From assembly GCA_903879775.1 (NCBI GenBank), contig CAIRMY010000003.1, positions 1 through 19,268 on the forward strand: DNA of 19,268 bases, given 5' to 3'. Positions 8,201 to 14,799 of this stretch are shown here, piece by piece; within the stretch, counting starts at the first letter, position 1, and each line of letters opens with the position of its first letter. The notes under the pieces are model-generated. The model did not search any database, was not told the origin of the DNA, and saw only the letters and a program-made list of their open reading frames with translations. The DNA is from an uncultured Bacteroidota bacterium (GTDB taxonomy: Bacteria > Bacteroidota > Bacteroidia > NS11-12g > UBA955). The position numbers and the translations under genes were made by a program.

Positions 8201-8478
8201 AGTCCATGAAAAGTATGAATGTTCACTTTGAATGCATCGCTACCCATGAATTGGCTTAATCGCTGTTGCATTGCAGTTGCCCCAGCTTCGGTGTAAGTTA
8301 AACACAAAATATTCTCAGGAACTGTGTCGGTATTCAGAATGTTCAATATTCGTGTGGCTAAGATTTGGGTTTTCCCAGTTCCTGGTCCCGCAATGACCAT
8401 TACCGGTCCATCAAGTTGTTCAACAGCTTGTTTCTGTTGTGAATTTAAACCATTAAATAGCGTTTCAAATGAATTCAT
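5278..8478 (-). CDS. UvrD-type DNA helicase fused to a RecB-family nuclease
   Basis: A 1066-residue superfamily 1A helicase with a C-terminal PD-(D/E)XK nuclease, likely acting in DNA repair or end processing. Helicase motifs in order: AGPGTGKT (30-37, Walker A), LVDEYQD (266-272, Walker B), GDDDQSIYAFQGA (298-310), QNYRSSQP (333-340), TAHGSKGLEFEHV (640-652) and RRRLFYVAMTRAKK (698-711). The nuclease domain (about 785-1050) shows SPTSIETILRC (790-800), GTAMHATLREF (823-833, His827), GNIDKMV (914-920, Asp917) and LDYKTSK (929-935, Asp930, Lys932). Cys800 with Cys1033, Cys1036 and Cys1039 (CGKCEWC) resembles the iron-sulfur staple of AddB-type nucleases. No AddA/AddB-like partner is encoded in the window, so this appears to be a single-chain version. 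ATG start with a good promoter upstream. Confidence 0.93.
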   Translation of the reverse strand: MNSFETLFNGLNSQQKQAVEQLDGPVMVIAGPGTGKTQILATRILNILNTDTVPENILCLTYTEAGATAMQQRLSQFMGSDAFKVNIHTFHGLCNKIIKDFPEKFSKREMRVLDDLERIDIIQQIIEEIHEDSPIKTYSDDAATLRLQLVKVWSLMESEGYTTETFELWINYLKEDEIFKLQFPELIYKRKFKEFQAGDIKETDRKKLVDAWTKLIEAAKLFNRYKSLKIEKGVYEFSDMLFWVNEKLKSDEELKLLVQEKYHYVLVDEYQDTSGIQNEILYSLIDYWEDNPNCFVVGDDDQSIYAFQGAKVSNMLTFKEKYNENIKTIVLTQNYRSSQPILDDSCRLIEKNTSRLVNTIEGLSKDLISSGENKNFEQVETTFQLYLNEFHESVGIVESIHTMISKGIAPSDIAILYSKHKHADTIVSLLQEKGIPFVLNRAINILQEPIVKQLLQWLNYLSQESNLANSGEYLLYRILLSDLYTIPTFTLNQISTEIYRIKRDNEYQNKSYSWREHFASILKMPNASEIYGEEAVKSISELWNNVEKWIKIATTENVPNLIQRIYSEGGFLAHALKKEDNGWTMEVLHSFMEFANQQNSRVPFISLREMMNMFYKMDANKIPVFLEKRIGNSIGVQLLTAHGSKGLEFEHVFMIRTNGDEWENEDRNGLPFQVRKLILGNNKVLQSELSVVDSFEERRRLFYVAMTRAKKTLNISYCQFKISSKASEILPSTFVLEVNGERKLSTQLVSIPSEKLLWAQQKYLENTTKPILDIDKKDWLKSKIEHLIFSPTSIETILRCGIEFYFNRILRVPSAPNQYGAYGTAMHATLREFVVNGVNKKQWMTGEQVSKHFEYEMMKLRAGFTEKQFELKLEQGKMILPRFWKQKLDLYKSYTKIETEFSINTKIEGISITGNIDKMVFDGNEISVLDYKTSKIDKSEKKSKAPSAQSIDKGNFPPSYWFQIGLYTMMINEAHGNKNWKSRHGVIESLEMNHEGHFPEFEILFSNQDFDYIKSIVIKANERLQDLSFMEGCGKCEWCTFAKQVNQVIYIPTGAEEQIDNQSEEI

Positions 8479-8485
8479 ACTTCTA

Positions 8486-8516
8486 TAAATATAGTGAAAA
8501 AAAATGAAAATTCAAA
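8486..8516 (-). promoter_or_regulatory. Promoter of the helicase-nuclease gene
   Basis: On the reverse strand, TTTG (8513-8516) is followed after exactly 19 bases by TATATTTA (8486-8493), one base off TAnnTTTG. This is the standard Bacteroidota -33/-7 geometry. The ATG at 8478 is seven bases past the -7 box, so the leader would be very short. Confidence 0.6.
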
Positions 8517-8541
8517 ATTGTTGATGTTTTTAGCATTAAAG

Positions 8542-8573
8542 TTTGCCAAATCCAAAATCAACTTTCATCTTTG
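8542..8573 (+). promoter_or_regulatory. Promoter of the DUF1599-DoxX-permease-aroK operon
   Basis: TTTG (8542-8545) and CATCTTTG (8566-8573, one mismatch to TAnnTTTG) are separated by 20 bases. The ATG at 8581 follows seven bases later. This supports starting the DUF1599 protein at 8581 rather than at upstream in-frame GTG 8494. Confidence 0.45.
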
Positions 8574-8580
8574 CTATAGA

Positions 8581-9111
8581 ATGCAAGATACCAAAAAACA
8601 ATATAACACAGTGATTAAATCGTGTAAGTCTGTTTTCCTCCGTAAAAACGAAGATTATGGAACCTCTTGGCGTTTGTTTCGTCCAAGCAGTTTAACCGAT
8701 CAAATATATATTAAAGCACAAAGAATTAGAAATATTGAAGATAGTGGTAAAAATGCAGTTGGAGATGACATTAAAGGCGAGTTTATGGGCATTGTAAACT
8801 ACTCTCTTATTGCATTGATTCAACTTCAAATGTTGAAGGATCAAGTTGAAACAGACAATATTGATACCATTGCTGCTGCATACGATCATTGGGCCGATAA
8901 AACGCGTGACCTCATGCTACTCAAAAATTCAGATTATAGCGAGGTTTGGCGTGAAATGAGAATTAGCAGCTTTACCGATTTAATACTTGTTAAAATTGCA
9001 AGGATTAAACAAATTGAAGACAATTCAGGAAAAACACAAATTTCTGAAGGTGTGGATGCAAATTATCAAGACATTATCAATTACGCTATTTTTGCTTTGA
9101 TTCGACTGTAA
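8581..9111 (+). CDS. DUF1599 protein with two tandem DUF1599 units
   Basis: A 176-residue soluble protein that I recognise as DUF1599, a domain also described as a nucleotide modification-associated domain; its activity is not established. The protein is an internal duplication. Unit 1 (about 8-82) has KNEDYGTSWRLFRPSSLTDQ, then IKAQRIRNIED, then IVNYSLIALIQL. Unit 2 (about 101-176) has KNSDYSEVWREMRISSFTDL, then VKIARIKQIED, then IINYAIFALIRL. The K-N-x-D-Y, S-x-T-D, R-I-x-x-I-E-D and I-x-N-Y blocks are kept in both. ATG 8581 gives the usual family length; a GTG at 8494 would add 29 residues covering the promoter. Nine bases separate it from the DoxX-like gene, so it probably heads that operon. 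Confidence 0.88.
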   Translation: MQDTKKQYNTVIKSCKSVFLRKNEDYGTSWRLFRPSSLTDQIYIKAQRIRNIEDSGKNAVGDDIKGEFMGIVNYSLIALIQLQMLKDQVETDNIDTIAAAYDHWADKTRDLMLLKNSDYSEVWREMRISSFTDLILVKIARIKQIEDNSGKTQISEGVDANYQDIINYAIFALIRL

Positions 9112-9120
9112 AGCTATATT

Positions 9121-10632
9121 ATGAAATATATCTATCAAGTTGCCCGAATATTTACCGGTGTCTTATTTATTTTTTCTGGTTTGGTAAAATTAAATGACCC
9201 TGCAGGATTTTCAATTAAACTGAATGAATATTTCGACGTGTTTGCTCAAGATGTTTCAACAAAGCAAGACTCTGTAAAAATCACTTGCTCTGTAAATCAA
9301 AAAGAATTAATCAATCAAACTTTTACCATCTATGCATTCGATAAAATAAAAAAGGTGGATTGGCACATCAATCCAACAAAAAATGATTTCCCTCCACCTT
9401 CAATGCAATATGAAGTTTTTGGACAATGGGGTGGAGCTTCTTTTATCAGTGAAGGGTATATTCCACCACCAGCCAAAACCGCAACTTTCCAAATTTCAAT
9501 TCACAATCAAATCATTCATAGACAAATTGAAACATTTGATACTTCAAATTCTGGAATAAAAGATTTTGAATTTGATGTTGACCTGTCTAAATATGCAAAG
9601 CAAGAATCTTGGTTATTTGGGTTCTTCAAAGATTGTAAAGCTTATTCTCTCTATTTTAGCATTTTCTTTTGCGCATTAGAAGTCATTCTTGGCTTTGCAA
9701 TGATCATCGCATGGCGCATGAATCTAACGCTTTGCATTACGGCGTTACTTATTTTGTTCTTCACCTTTCTTACGGGTTACTCCGCGTACTTTAATAAAGT
9801 TACAGATTGTGGTTGTTTTGGAGATTTCTTGAAATTAAAACCTTGGGACTCTTTCAAAAAAGATTTAGTGCTTTGTGTGATGATAATTCTAATGTATTTA
9901 GGATTAAAGCATTATAAAGGATTGTTTGATAGAAAAAAAGGCAGTCAAGTCATGTTGGTTCTCACCATTTTAACATTTGTTTTCGGTTATCTATGCTATA
10001 TTTATCTACCTGTTTGGGATTTTTTACCTTACAAAAAGGGAAATAATATTAAATCTATACTCAAGAATGTTCCTACAGGACAGAGAGCCACAGATAGCAT
10101 TGTGATTAAGTTTGTGATGCAAAAAGGCAATGACTCAATGAAGGTAAGCAGCACTAAATATGCCGAAGTTGCAGCAAAAGGGTATACGTTCAAACGCCAA
10201 GACAGACAGGTTGTTTTGGAGGGATATAAATCACCAATCCACGACTTTGCAATTTTTGATCAAGTGCATGGCATTGATTTAACGGACACGTTTTTAAATT
10301 CAAATAAAATACAGATTTTATTTGTGATGCCTTTCATTGAAACAGCATACACAGAATCAATGAATGAAGTTGCAGAAATTGCCCTTTGGGCCAAGAAAAA
10401 GGGATATCAATTTTACGGAATTTCATCGGCTTCGCTAAGCCCAGCGAAGGCGTTCACCGAAAAATACAAATTGCCTTTTACTTTGTTTGCCGCAGATCAA
10501 AAGATGTTAATGACAATGGCTAGATACAATTCAACATTATATTTATTCAATGAACAAACTGTAATCAACAAATGGAGTGCTCGGAATTTGCCGAATCTTT
10601 CGCAACTTGAAAAAGAACTTTCAAAGGAATGA
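9121..10632 (+). CDS. DoxX-like membrane protein (BT_3928 type) with periplasmic insertion and thioredoxin-like tail
   Basis: A 503-residue inner-membrane protein. Segment 1 (about 5-25) is followed by LVKLNDPAGFSIKLNEYF, typical of DoxX/BT_3928 proteins. Instead of continuing to segment 2, residues about 40-168 form an extra beta-rich domain, probably periplasmic. Hydrophobic segments follow at about 175-197, 203-223, 248-262 and 277-298. The loop DCGCFGDFLKLKPWDS (229-244) with Cys230 and Cys232 is the family hallmark, and LPVWDFLPYKKGNNI (296-310) also fits. The C-terminal part (about 370-500) looks like a thioredoxin-fold domain (ILFVMPF; YQFYGISSAS) but has no CxxC. A DUF1599-DoxX pairing is known in Bacteroidota; the function is unproven, perhaps envelope redox. 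It overlaps the permease gene by four bases (ATGA). Confidence 0.8.
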   Translation: MKYIYQVARIFTGVLFIFSGLVKLNDPAGFSIKLNEYFDVFAQDVSTKQDSVKITCSVNQKELINQTFTIYAFDKIKKVDWHINPTKNDFPPPSMQYEVFGQWGGASFISEGYIPPPAKTATFQISIHNQIIHRQIETFDTSNSGIKDFEFDVDLSKYAKQESWLFGFFKDCKAYSLYFSIFFCALEVILGFAMIIAWRMNLTLCITALLILFFTFLTGYSAYFNKVTDCGCFGDFLKLKPWDSFKKDLVLCVMIILMYLGLKHYKGLFDRKKGSQVMLVLTILTFVFGYLCYIYLPVWDFLPYKKGNNIKSILKNVPTGQRATDSIVIKFVMQKGNDSMKVSSTKYAEVAAKGYTFKRQDRQVVLEGYKSPIHDFAIFDQVHGIDLTDTFLNSNKIQILFVMPFIETAYTESMNEVAEIALWAKKKGYQFYGISSASLSPAKAFTEKYKLPFTLFAADQKMLMTMARYNSTLYLFNEQTVINKWSARNLPNLSQLEKELSKE

Positions 10633-11675
10633 AAAACTTTTTCAAGAAGGTTCAGTTTCTGTTCTTGGTACTCATTGGTTTGGTATCATTCATTTTTGTT
10701 TTATTCCAAGCATTGCCCAGTGCAGATCAAATTCTAAGTGCACAACGTTCCGATTCTGCAACAACTGCGGCCATTGTTAAAGATTTAGGTTTAGACAAAC
10801 CAATTTGGCAACAAGGGCTATACTATTTCAATGATTTATCGCCAATTTCTATTTATAAGAATGAATCTAATCACAACAATTTAACAGGGATGCATCTTAA
10901 TCTTGGCGACAATCAATTATGGCTAAAGTTTCCATATCTCAGAACGTCATTCCAAACCAAACAAAAAGTTTCCGATATGCTCATTGAAGCATTTTATGGT
11001 ACAATGGTTTTAGCATTGGCTGCAATTGTAATATCAATACTTATTGGAATTCCTTTAGGCGTTTGGGCTGCAATACGCAAAAACACTTGGCTAGATAAAT
11101 CAATTGTTTGGATTTCTGCAATAGGTATTTCCGTCCCATCTTTTTTTTCTGCTATGTTATTCTCTTGGTTCTTTGGTTTTGTATTGGTTGAATACACACA
11201 TTTGCCAATGACAGGCAGCTTGTTCGAAATTGATGTTTTAGGTGAATATAAATCTATCAGACTAGATCATTTGATTTTACCTGCTTTGGCCCTTGGGATT
11301 CGCCCGTTGGCTGTTTTCATTCAATTAACAAGAAATACGATGGTTGAAATATTGGACTTGGATTTTGTGAGAACGGCTCGAGCAAAGGGTTTATCTGAGA
11401 GTGTAGTCATTTGGAGACATGCTTTCCCCAATGCACTGAATCCTCTAATTACTTCAATAGGTGGGTGGTTCAGTAGTTTACTAGCTGGATCATTCTTTAC
11501 AGAATATATTTTTCAATGGAAAGGACTTGGTAAAGTGACGATTGAATCACTCCAACAAAGTGATCTACCGGTAGTCATGGGAGCCGTTTTATTCACAGCT
11601 TGTGTGTTTTTTGTAATCCACTCTCTTACAGAGTTGTTGTATGTTTGGATTGATCCTCGGATGAAAAATGAATAA
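10629..11675 (+). CDS. ABC transporter permease, OppB/DppB type
   Basis: A 348-residue inner-membrane permease of the peptide/nickel importer class. An N-terminal membrane segment (9-29) is followed by a periplasmic stretch (about 30-115) with KDLGLDKPIWQQGLYYF (51-67), usual for OppB/DppB proteins. Five more hydrophobic segments lie near 117-147, 158-186, 213-231, 270-293 and 313-337. The cytoplasmic EAA loop that docks on the ATPase is VRTARAKGLSESVVIWRHAF (247-266), followed by PNALNPL. The partner permease (OppC type), ATPases and binding protein are not in this window, so it is an orphan here. It shares ATGA with the upstream DoxX-like gene and overlaps aroK by eight bases, which suggests translational coupling. 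Confidence 0.9.
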   Translation: MKNFFKKVQFLFLVLIGLVSFIFVLFQALPSADQILSAQRSDSATTAAIVKDLGLDKPIWQQGLYYFNDLSPISIYKNESNHNNLTGMHLNLGDNQLWLKFPYLRTSFQTKQKVSDMLIEAFYGTMVLALAAIVISILIGIPLGVWAAIRKNTWLDKSIVWISAIGISVPSFFSAMLFSWFFGFVLVEYTHLPMTGSLFEIDVLGEYKSIRLDHLILPALALGIRPLAVFIQLTRNTMVEILDLDFVRTARAKGLSESVVIWRHAFPNALNPLITSIGGWFSSLLAGSFFTEYIFQWKGLGKVTIESLQQSDLPVVMGAVLFTACVFFVIHSLTELLYVWIDPRMKNE

Positions 11676-12180
11676 AGTGTATTTAATAGGGCTTCCTGCA
11701 TCAGGTAAAACAACAACTGCTAAATGGTTAGCGGATAAATTGGGTTGGAAAAGTTTAGATCTCGATGAATTAATTGAATCAGAAACAGGTTTAACGATCC
11801 CCGAATATTTTGCCGCAAATGGTGAATCTAAATTTAGAGAAGTGGAAAGTGGAATTCTGAAAAATACCAAGTCGTTAAGTCAATATGTTATCAGTTGCGG
11901 CGGAGGAACTGCTGCCTTTTATAATAACATGGATTGGATGTGTTCACATGGCATGACGATCTATCTAAATACAGATTTATCCATCATTTTATCGCGTATT
12001 GAGAATGATTTAGCAGTTCGACCAATGTTTTCAGGGCTTTCAGGTGAAGAAATTAAGCAAAAATTATTGACAATTCTTGAGGAAAGAGCCATATTCTACA
12101 GTAAATCAAAAATCATTTGGAATAAATCTGTCCCAACAGACATGTTGCATTTCGCTGTAAATCAGCTTGTTGCGAATTAG
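11668..12180 (+). CDS. aroK: Shikimate kinase
   Basis: Phosphorylates shikimate to shikimate 3-phosphate with ATP in the chorismate (aromatic amino acid) pathway, in the cytoplasm. The 170 residues match the family's usual length. Visible motifs are Walker A GLPASGKT (8-15), SLDLDELIE (29-37, shikimate-binding Asp33), SKFREVESGIL (54-64, Arg57), SCGGGTA (76-82), LAVRPMF (115-121, lid Arg118) and EERAIFYSK (138-146, Arg140). The start ATG lies inside the last codons of the permease gene (eight-base overlap), so expression is probably coupled to it. No other aromatic pathway gene is nearby. Confidence 0.95.
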   Translation: MNKVYLIGLPASGKTTTAKWLADKLGWKSLDLDELIESETGLTIPEYFAANGESKFREVESGILKNTKSLSQYVISCGGGTAAFYNNMDWMCSHGMTIYLNTDLSIILSRIENDLAVRPMFSGLSGEEIKQKLLTILEERAIFYSKSKIIWNKSVPTDMLHFAVNQLVAN

Positions 12181-12246
12181 TTTTTATTTTTTTTTAAATA
12201 TGTTAATTAGTAGTGAATAATTATATTGTTTTTTTTCAATAAATCG

Positions 12247-12277
12247 TTTGTTAAACTCATTTGCTTTCTTACTTTTG
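12247..12277 (+). promoter_or_regulatory. Canonical Bacteroidota promoter of the HU gene
   Basis: TTTG (12247-12250) is followed after exactly 19 bases by TACTTTTG (12270-12277), a full match to the -33/-7 pattern TTTG-N19-TAnnTTTG. Transcription should start about 12282, leaving a leader of about 28 bases before the ATG at 12310. It is the best promoter in the window and rules out translation beginning upstream at 12226. Confidence 0.75.
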
Positions 12278-12309
12278 GAATCTTAACCTATTATAAAAAA
12301 CCACATACA

Positions 12310-12582
12310 ATGAACAAGTCAGATTTAATCGGTAAAATGGCAACTGATGCCGGAATTACCAAGACTCAAGCTCAAGCAGCTTTAAACAGTTTTATCGCAG
12401 CTACAACCGGAGCTTTGAAAGCAAACGACAAAGTAATCTTAGTTGGATTCGGAACTTTCTCTGCTAGCACTCGTAGTGCTCGTACTGGACGTAATCCACA
12501 AACTGGTGCTGAAATCAAAATCGCTGCTAAAAAAGTAGTGAAATTCAAAGCTGGTGCTGAATTAAGCGAAAACGTTAAGTAA
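12310..12582 (+). CDS. hup: HU-family DNA-binding protein
   Basis: A nucleoid-associated protein that binds and bends DNA as a dimer. The 90 residues are standard HU length: helical dimer part MNKSDLIGKMATDAGITKTQ onward (1-40), the VGFGTFSASTRSARTGR block (45-61) with the bacterial HU signature, the beta arm RNPQTGAEI (61-69, intercalating Pro63) and the closing VVKFKAGAELSENVK. Many Ala and Lys codons look highly expressed in style. I start at ATG 12310; an in-frame extension to 12226 would be hydrophobic, unlike HU, and overlaps the promoter. It is a single-gene unit with its own promoter and a strong terminator. Confidence 0.97.
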   Translation: MNKSDLIGKMATDAGITKTQAQAALNSFIAATTGALKANDKVILVGFGTFSASTRSARTGRNPQTGAEIKIAAKKVVKFKAGAELSENVK

Positions 12583-12602
12583 TTTACTTAATTGAACATT
12601 TT

Positions 12603-12635
12603 AGGCTGCTTTTTTTAAAGGCAGCCTTTTTTTTT
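12603..12635 (+). terminator. Rho-independent terminator of the HU gene
   Basis: Inverted repeat AGGCTGC (12603-12609) and GCAGCCT (12621-12627) with an 11-base loop, followed by a run of nine T residues (12627-12635). It lies 20 bases after the HU stop. Confidence 0.88.
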
Positions 12636-12637
12636 GC

Positions 12638-12645
12638 TATTTTTG
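12638..12645 (+). promoter_or_regulatory. -7 promoter box of the aminotransferase gene
   Basis: TATTTTTG matches TAnnTTTG and lies two bases beyond the T run of the HU terminator and three bases before the ATG at 12649. No -33 TTTG is seen at the normal spacing; that position falls within the terminator hairpin. The match may partly reflect the T-rich context. Confidence 0.35.
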
Positions 12646-12648
12646 AAG

Positions 12649-13842
12649 ATGCATTTGTCGCCAAAACAACTTTTTCTGCATTCATTAGCCCAAACCAATC
12701 CTAATCCACTCGCACTCGAAATTTTATCAGCCTCAGGGAATTATCTTTACGATATCCATGGCAATAAATTTCTAGATCTAATTTCAGGCATTTCGGTATG
12801 TAGTTTAGGACATCAAAATCCTATAGTAATCGATGCCGTTATAGAGCAAACAAAAAAACATATGCATGTTATGGTCTATGGTGAAACCGTTCAAATGCCC
12901 CAAAACAACTATGCTGATTTCCTAATTCATCATTTACCTAAATCTTTAGATAATGTTTATTTCTTAAATTCAGGTTCTGAAGCCATTGATGCCGCTATGA
13001 AATTGGCCAAAAGAGTCACTGGTCATGCCGGGTTTGTGGCTCATACCAATGCCTATCACGGCAGTAGTCAAGGACCTTTGAGTCTCATGAGTGATGAATA
13101 TTATGCACCCAAATATAGACCCCTGTTAAATCAGGTGTTCTTTATTGAACAAAATGATATTCAAGGAATAGATCATTTGCCTTCGGAAAACATTTCAGCC
13201 GTAATTGTGGAACTCATTCAAGCCGAAAAAGGAATATCAATTTCAAATGTTGAGTATATTCAAAAATTGTATCAATACGCCAAATCTATTGGCGCTTTGT
13301 TTGTGATAGATGAAATACAAACAGGGTTTGGCAGAACTGGTACCAAATTTTGCTTTGAACAATATAATATTGTTCCAGATATTTTGGTTTTAGGCAAAGC
13401 ACTCGGGGGCGGAATGCCAATTGGGGCCATCGTTGCACCGAAAAAAATCATGCATGAATTCTCAATCAACCCAATTTTAGGTCACATCACAACTTTTGGA
13501 GGACATCCTGTTTCTTGCGCTGCCGGATTGGCCGCCAATTCTGAGATATTTCAAAATTATGCACAGTTTAATATCCCTCATAAAGAAGCACTTTTTAAAA
13601 AGTTACTCATTCATCCAAAGATTAAAAAAGTTACCGGAAAAGGTTTGCTACTTGCATGCCATTTAGTGAACGAAGTAGATGGACCTTCTTTGATACATTT
13701 ACTCTTGGAAAAGAAATTATTTACAGATTGGTTTTTGTTTGAAACAAATGCCATTCGTATTTGTCCGCCCTTTACAATTGAGGACGATGAAGTTGAAATG
13801 GCTTGCATGATCATTATTGATACTTTAAATCAATTAAAATAA
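12649..13842 (+). CDS. Class III pyridoxal-phosphate aminotransferase
   Basis: A 397-residue fold-type I enzyme of the ornithine/acetylornithine/4-aminobutyrate aminotransferase group, cytoplasmic. Landmarks: NYLYDIHGNKFLDLISGI (31-48), NSGSEAIDAA (107-116, cofactor phosphate binding), AYHGSSQG (135-142), VIDEIQTGFGRTG (219-231, Asp221 to the pyridine nitrogen), LVLGKALGGGMPIGA (246-260, Schiff-base Lys250), HITTFGGHPVSCAA (279-292) and IRICPPF (369-375, carboxylate Arg370). Sequence alone does not settle the substrate, and neighbours give no pathway clue. I start at ATG 12649; the in-frame TTG at 12634 lies in the T run of the HU terminator. No terminator was noted after it. Confidence 0.92.
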   Translation: MHLSPKQLFLHSLAQTNPNPLALEILSASGNYLYDIHGNKFLDLISGISVCSLGHQNPIVIDAVIEQTKKHMHVMVYGETVQMPQNNYADFLIHHLPKSLDNVYFLNSGSEAIDAAMKLAKRVTGHAGFVAHTNAYHGSSQGPLSLMSDEYYAPKYRPLLNQVFFIEQNDIQGIDHLPSENISAVIVELIQAEKGISISNVEYIQKLYQYAKSIGALFVIDEIQTGFGRTGTKFCFEQYNIVPDILVLGKALGGGMPIGAIVAPKKIMHEFSINPILGHITTFGGHPVSCAAGLAANSEIFQNYAQFNIPHKEALFKKLLIHPKIKKVTGKGLLLACHLVNEVDGPSLIHLLLEKKLFTDWFLFETNAIRICPPFTIEDDEVEMACMIIIDTLNQLK

Positions 13843-13866
13843 TTTATTTTTGGGGGACTAAGCCAT

Positions 13867-13874
13867 TATCTTTG
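13867..13874 (+). promoter_or_regulatory. -7 promoter box of the lipoprotein pair
   Basis: TATCTTTG is an exact TAnnTTTG, identical to the box before the DUF2480 gene. The GTG start at 13888 follows after 13 bases. A TTTG upstream (13848-13851) is too close (15 bases) to be a standard -33 element. Confidence 0.5.
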
Positions 13875-13887
13875 TTATATTAACGTT

Positions 13888-14799
13888 GTGAAATTGAATT
13901 CAATACTAAAACACACATCTCTATTTGTTGTTGCTGCAATAGCAATCACTTCTGTATTTTTTATAAATGGATGTTCAAAGTTGAATGAAACTGTTGCAAG
14001 TGAAAACATACAACTCCCAACAGAAGTTTCTAGGAATTTAAAGAATTTGCTTTCGTATTTAGAAGTTGTAGAAATGATAAATTCTACCAAATCGAGTATT
14101 GGACTTAAACGTGAAAATTTCGATAGCTTAGAGCAATTGATAAACTGCAAACTCTTAATTTTAGACAGCCTCACAACTGATGGTGATGGTTTTCAATATC
14201 AAGTAGTTTTCCCTGTTAAAACTGAAAAATTTAATCCATTGATGAAAAACTACGACAATAACTACAGGTTTGGATCGTTTATCGTGAATTTAAATTTTAA
14301 TTATAGAGAAATTAATGCGATTTCTACGATTAAAATCGACAGTGGGTCTGGCTGTTATATTGGAAATAGCAATGGTGAATTGATGGGAATTATTGGTGAT
14401 TTCAACTTTGAACGAGTGAACACAAATAAGATTAAGCTATCTCTGAATAATTGTAGTTGTATTGCTAAGGACAAATTCCCAATGAAGTTTGATGGCCAGT
14501 TTTTAGTTACATGGATTGAAGGCGAAAATACAGACGGAATTGTCAATGATTTAATGGGATACAATGGATATGGTACTGGTCAGTATTTGAATGAATCATT
14601 TAATTTCAATACAAGCTTACCATTGGAAAAAAATCAAGAATTTGGTTGTGCTTCAAATATAATAAAAGGGGTATTGCAAATTCAATCTTTAGCATCCAAT
14701 AAAGTATTTCAGGTAGATTTTGATCCATTTGACAATAAATCTTGCGATTCAATTGTAAAAATATACATTTTAGGTAAAGAATATGAAATCACGCTTTAG
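13888..14799 (+). CDS. Predicted lipoprotein, first of a tandem related pair
   Basis: A 303-residue exported protein of unknown function. The N-terminus KLNSILKHTSLFVVAAIAITSVFFINGC is a lipoprotein signal peptide with lipid-acceptor Cys29 (lipobox INGC). The rest is beta-rich and Asn-rich, with six further Cys including SGCYIG, NNCSCIA and FGCAS. The C-terminal layout, FLVTWIEGENTDG then GTGQYLNESF then GCASNIIKGVLQI then VDFDPFDNKSCDSIVKI and a closing GKEYEITL, resembles a group of Bacteroidota lipoproteins ending in a D-F-x-x-x-x-CDN-type strand. The start is GTG at 13888, after an exact -7 box. It overlaps the next gene by 17 bases and shares its C-terminal pattern. Confidence 0.78.
   Translation: MKLNSILKHTSLFVVAAIAITSVFFINGCSKLNETVASENIQLPTEVSRNLKNLLSYLEVVEMINSTKSSIGLKRENFDSLEQLINCKLLILDSLTTDGDGFQYQVVFPVKTEKFNPLMKNYDNNYRFGSFIVNLNFNYREINAISTIKIDSGSGCYIGNSNGELMGIIGDFNFERVNTNKIKLSLNNCSCIAKDKFPMKFDGQFLVTWIEGENTDGIVNDLMGYNGYGTGQYLNESFNFNTSLPLEKNQEFGCASNIIKGVLQIQSLASNKVFQVDFDPFDNKSCDSIVKIYILGKEYEITL

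Noticed and set aside
5278..8478. Helicase-nuclease as part of an anti-phage island
   Set aside because: Neighbours are housekeeping genes and there are no mobile-element, integrase or defence genes around it; a repair role is the simpler reading.
8494..8580. Upstream GTG start for the DUF1599 protein
   Set aside because: It adds 29 residues not typical of the family and covers a likely promoter (8542-8573).
12181..12240. T-rich stretch after aroK as a terminator
   Set aside because: There are long T runs but no convincing GC-bearing hairpin before them.
12226..12309. N-terminal extension of HU in the same frame
   Set aside because: It overlaps a canonical TTTG-N19-TAnnTTTG promoter, reads as a hydrophobic stretch unlike HU, and the family starts at MNKSDLI.
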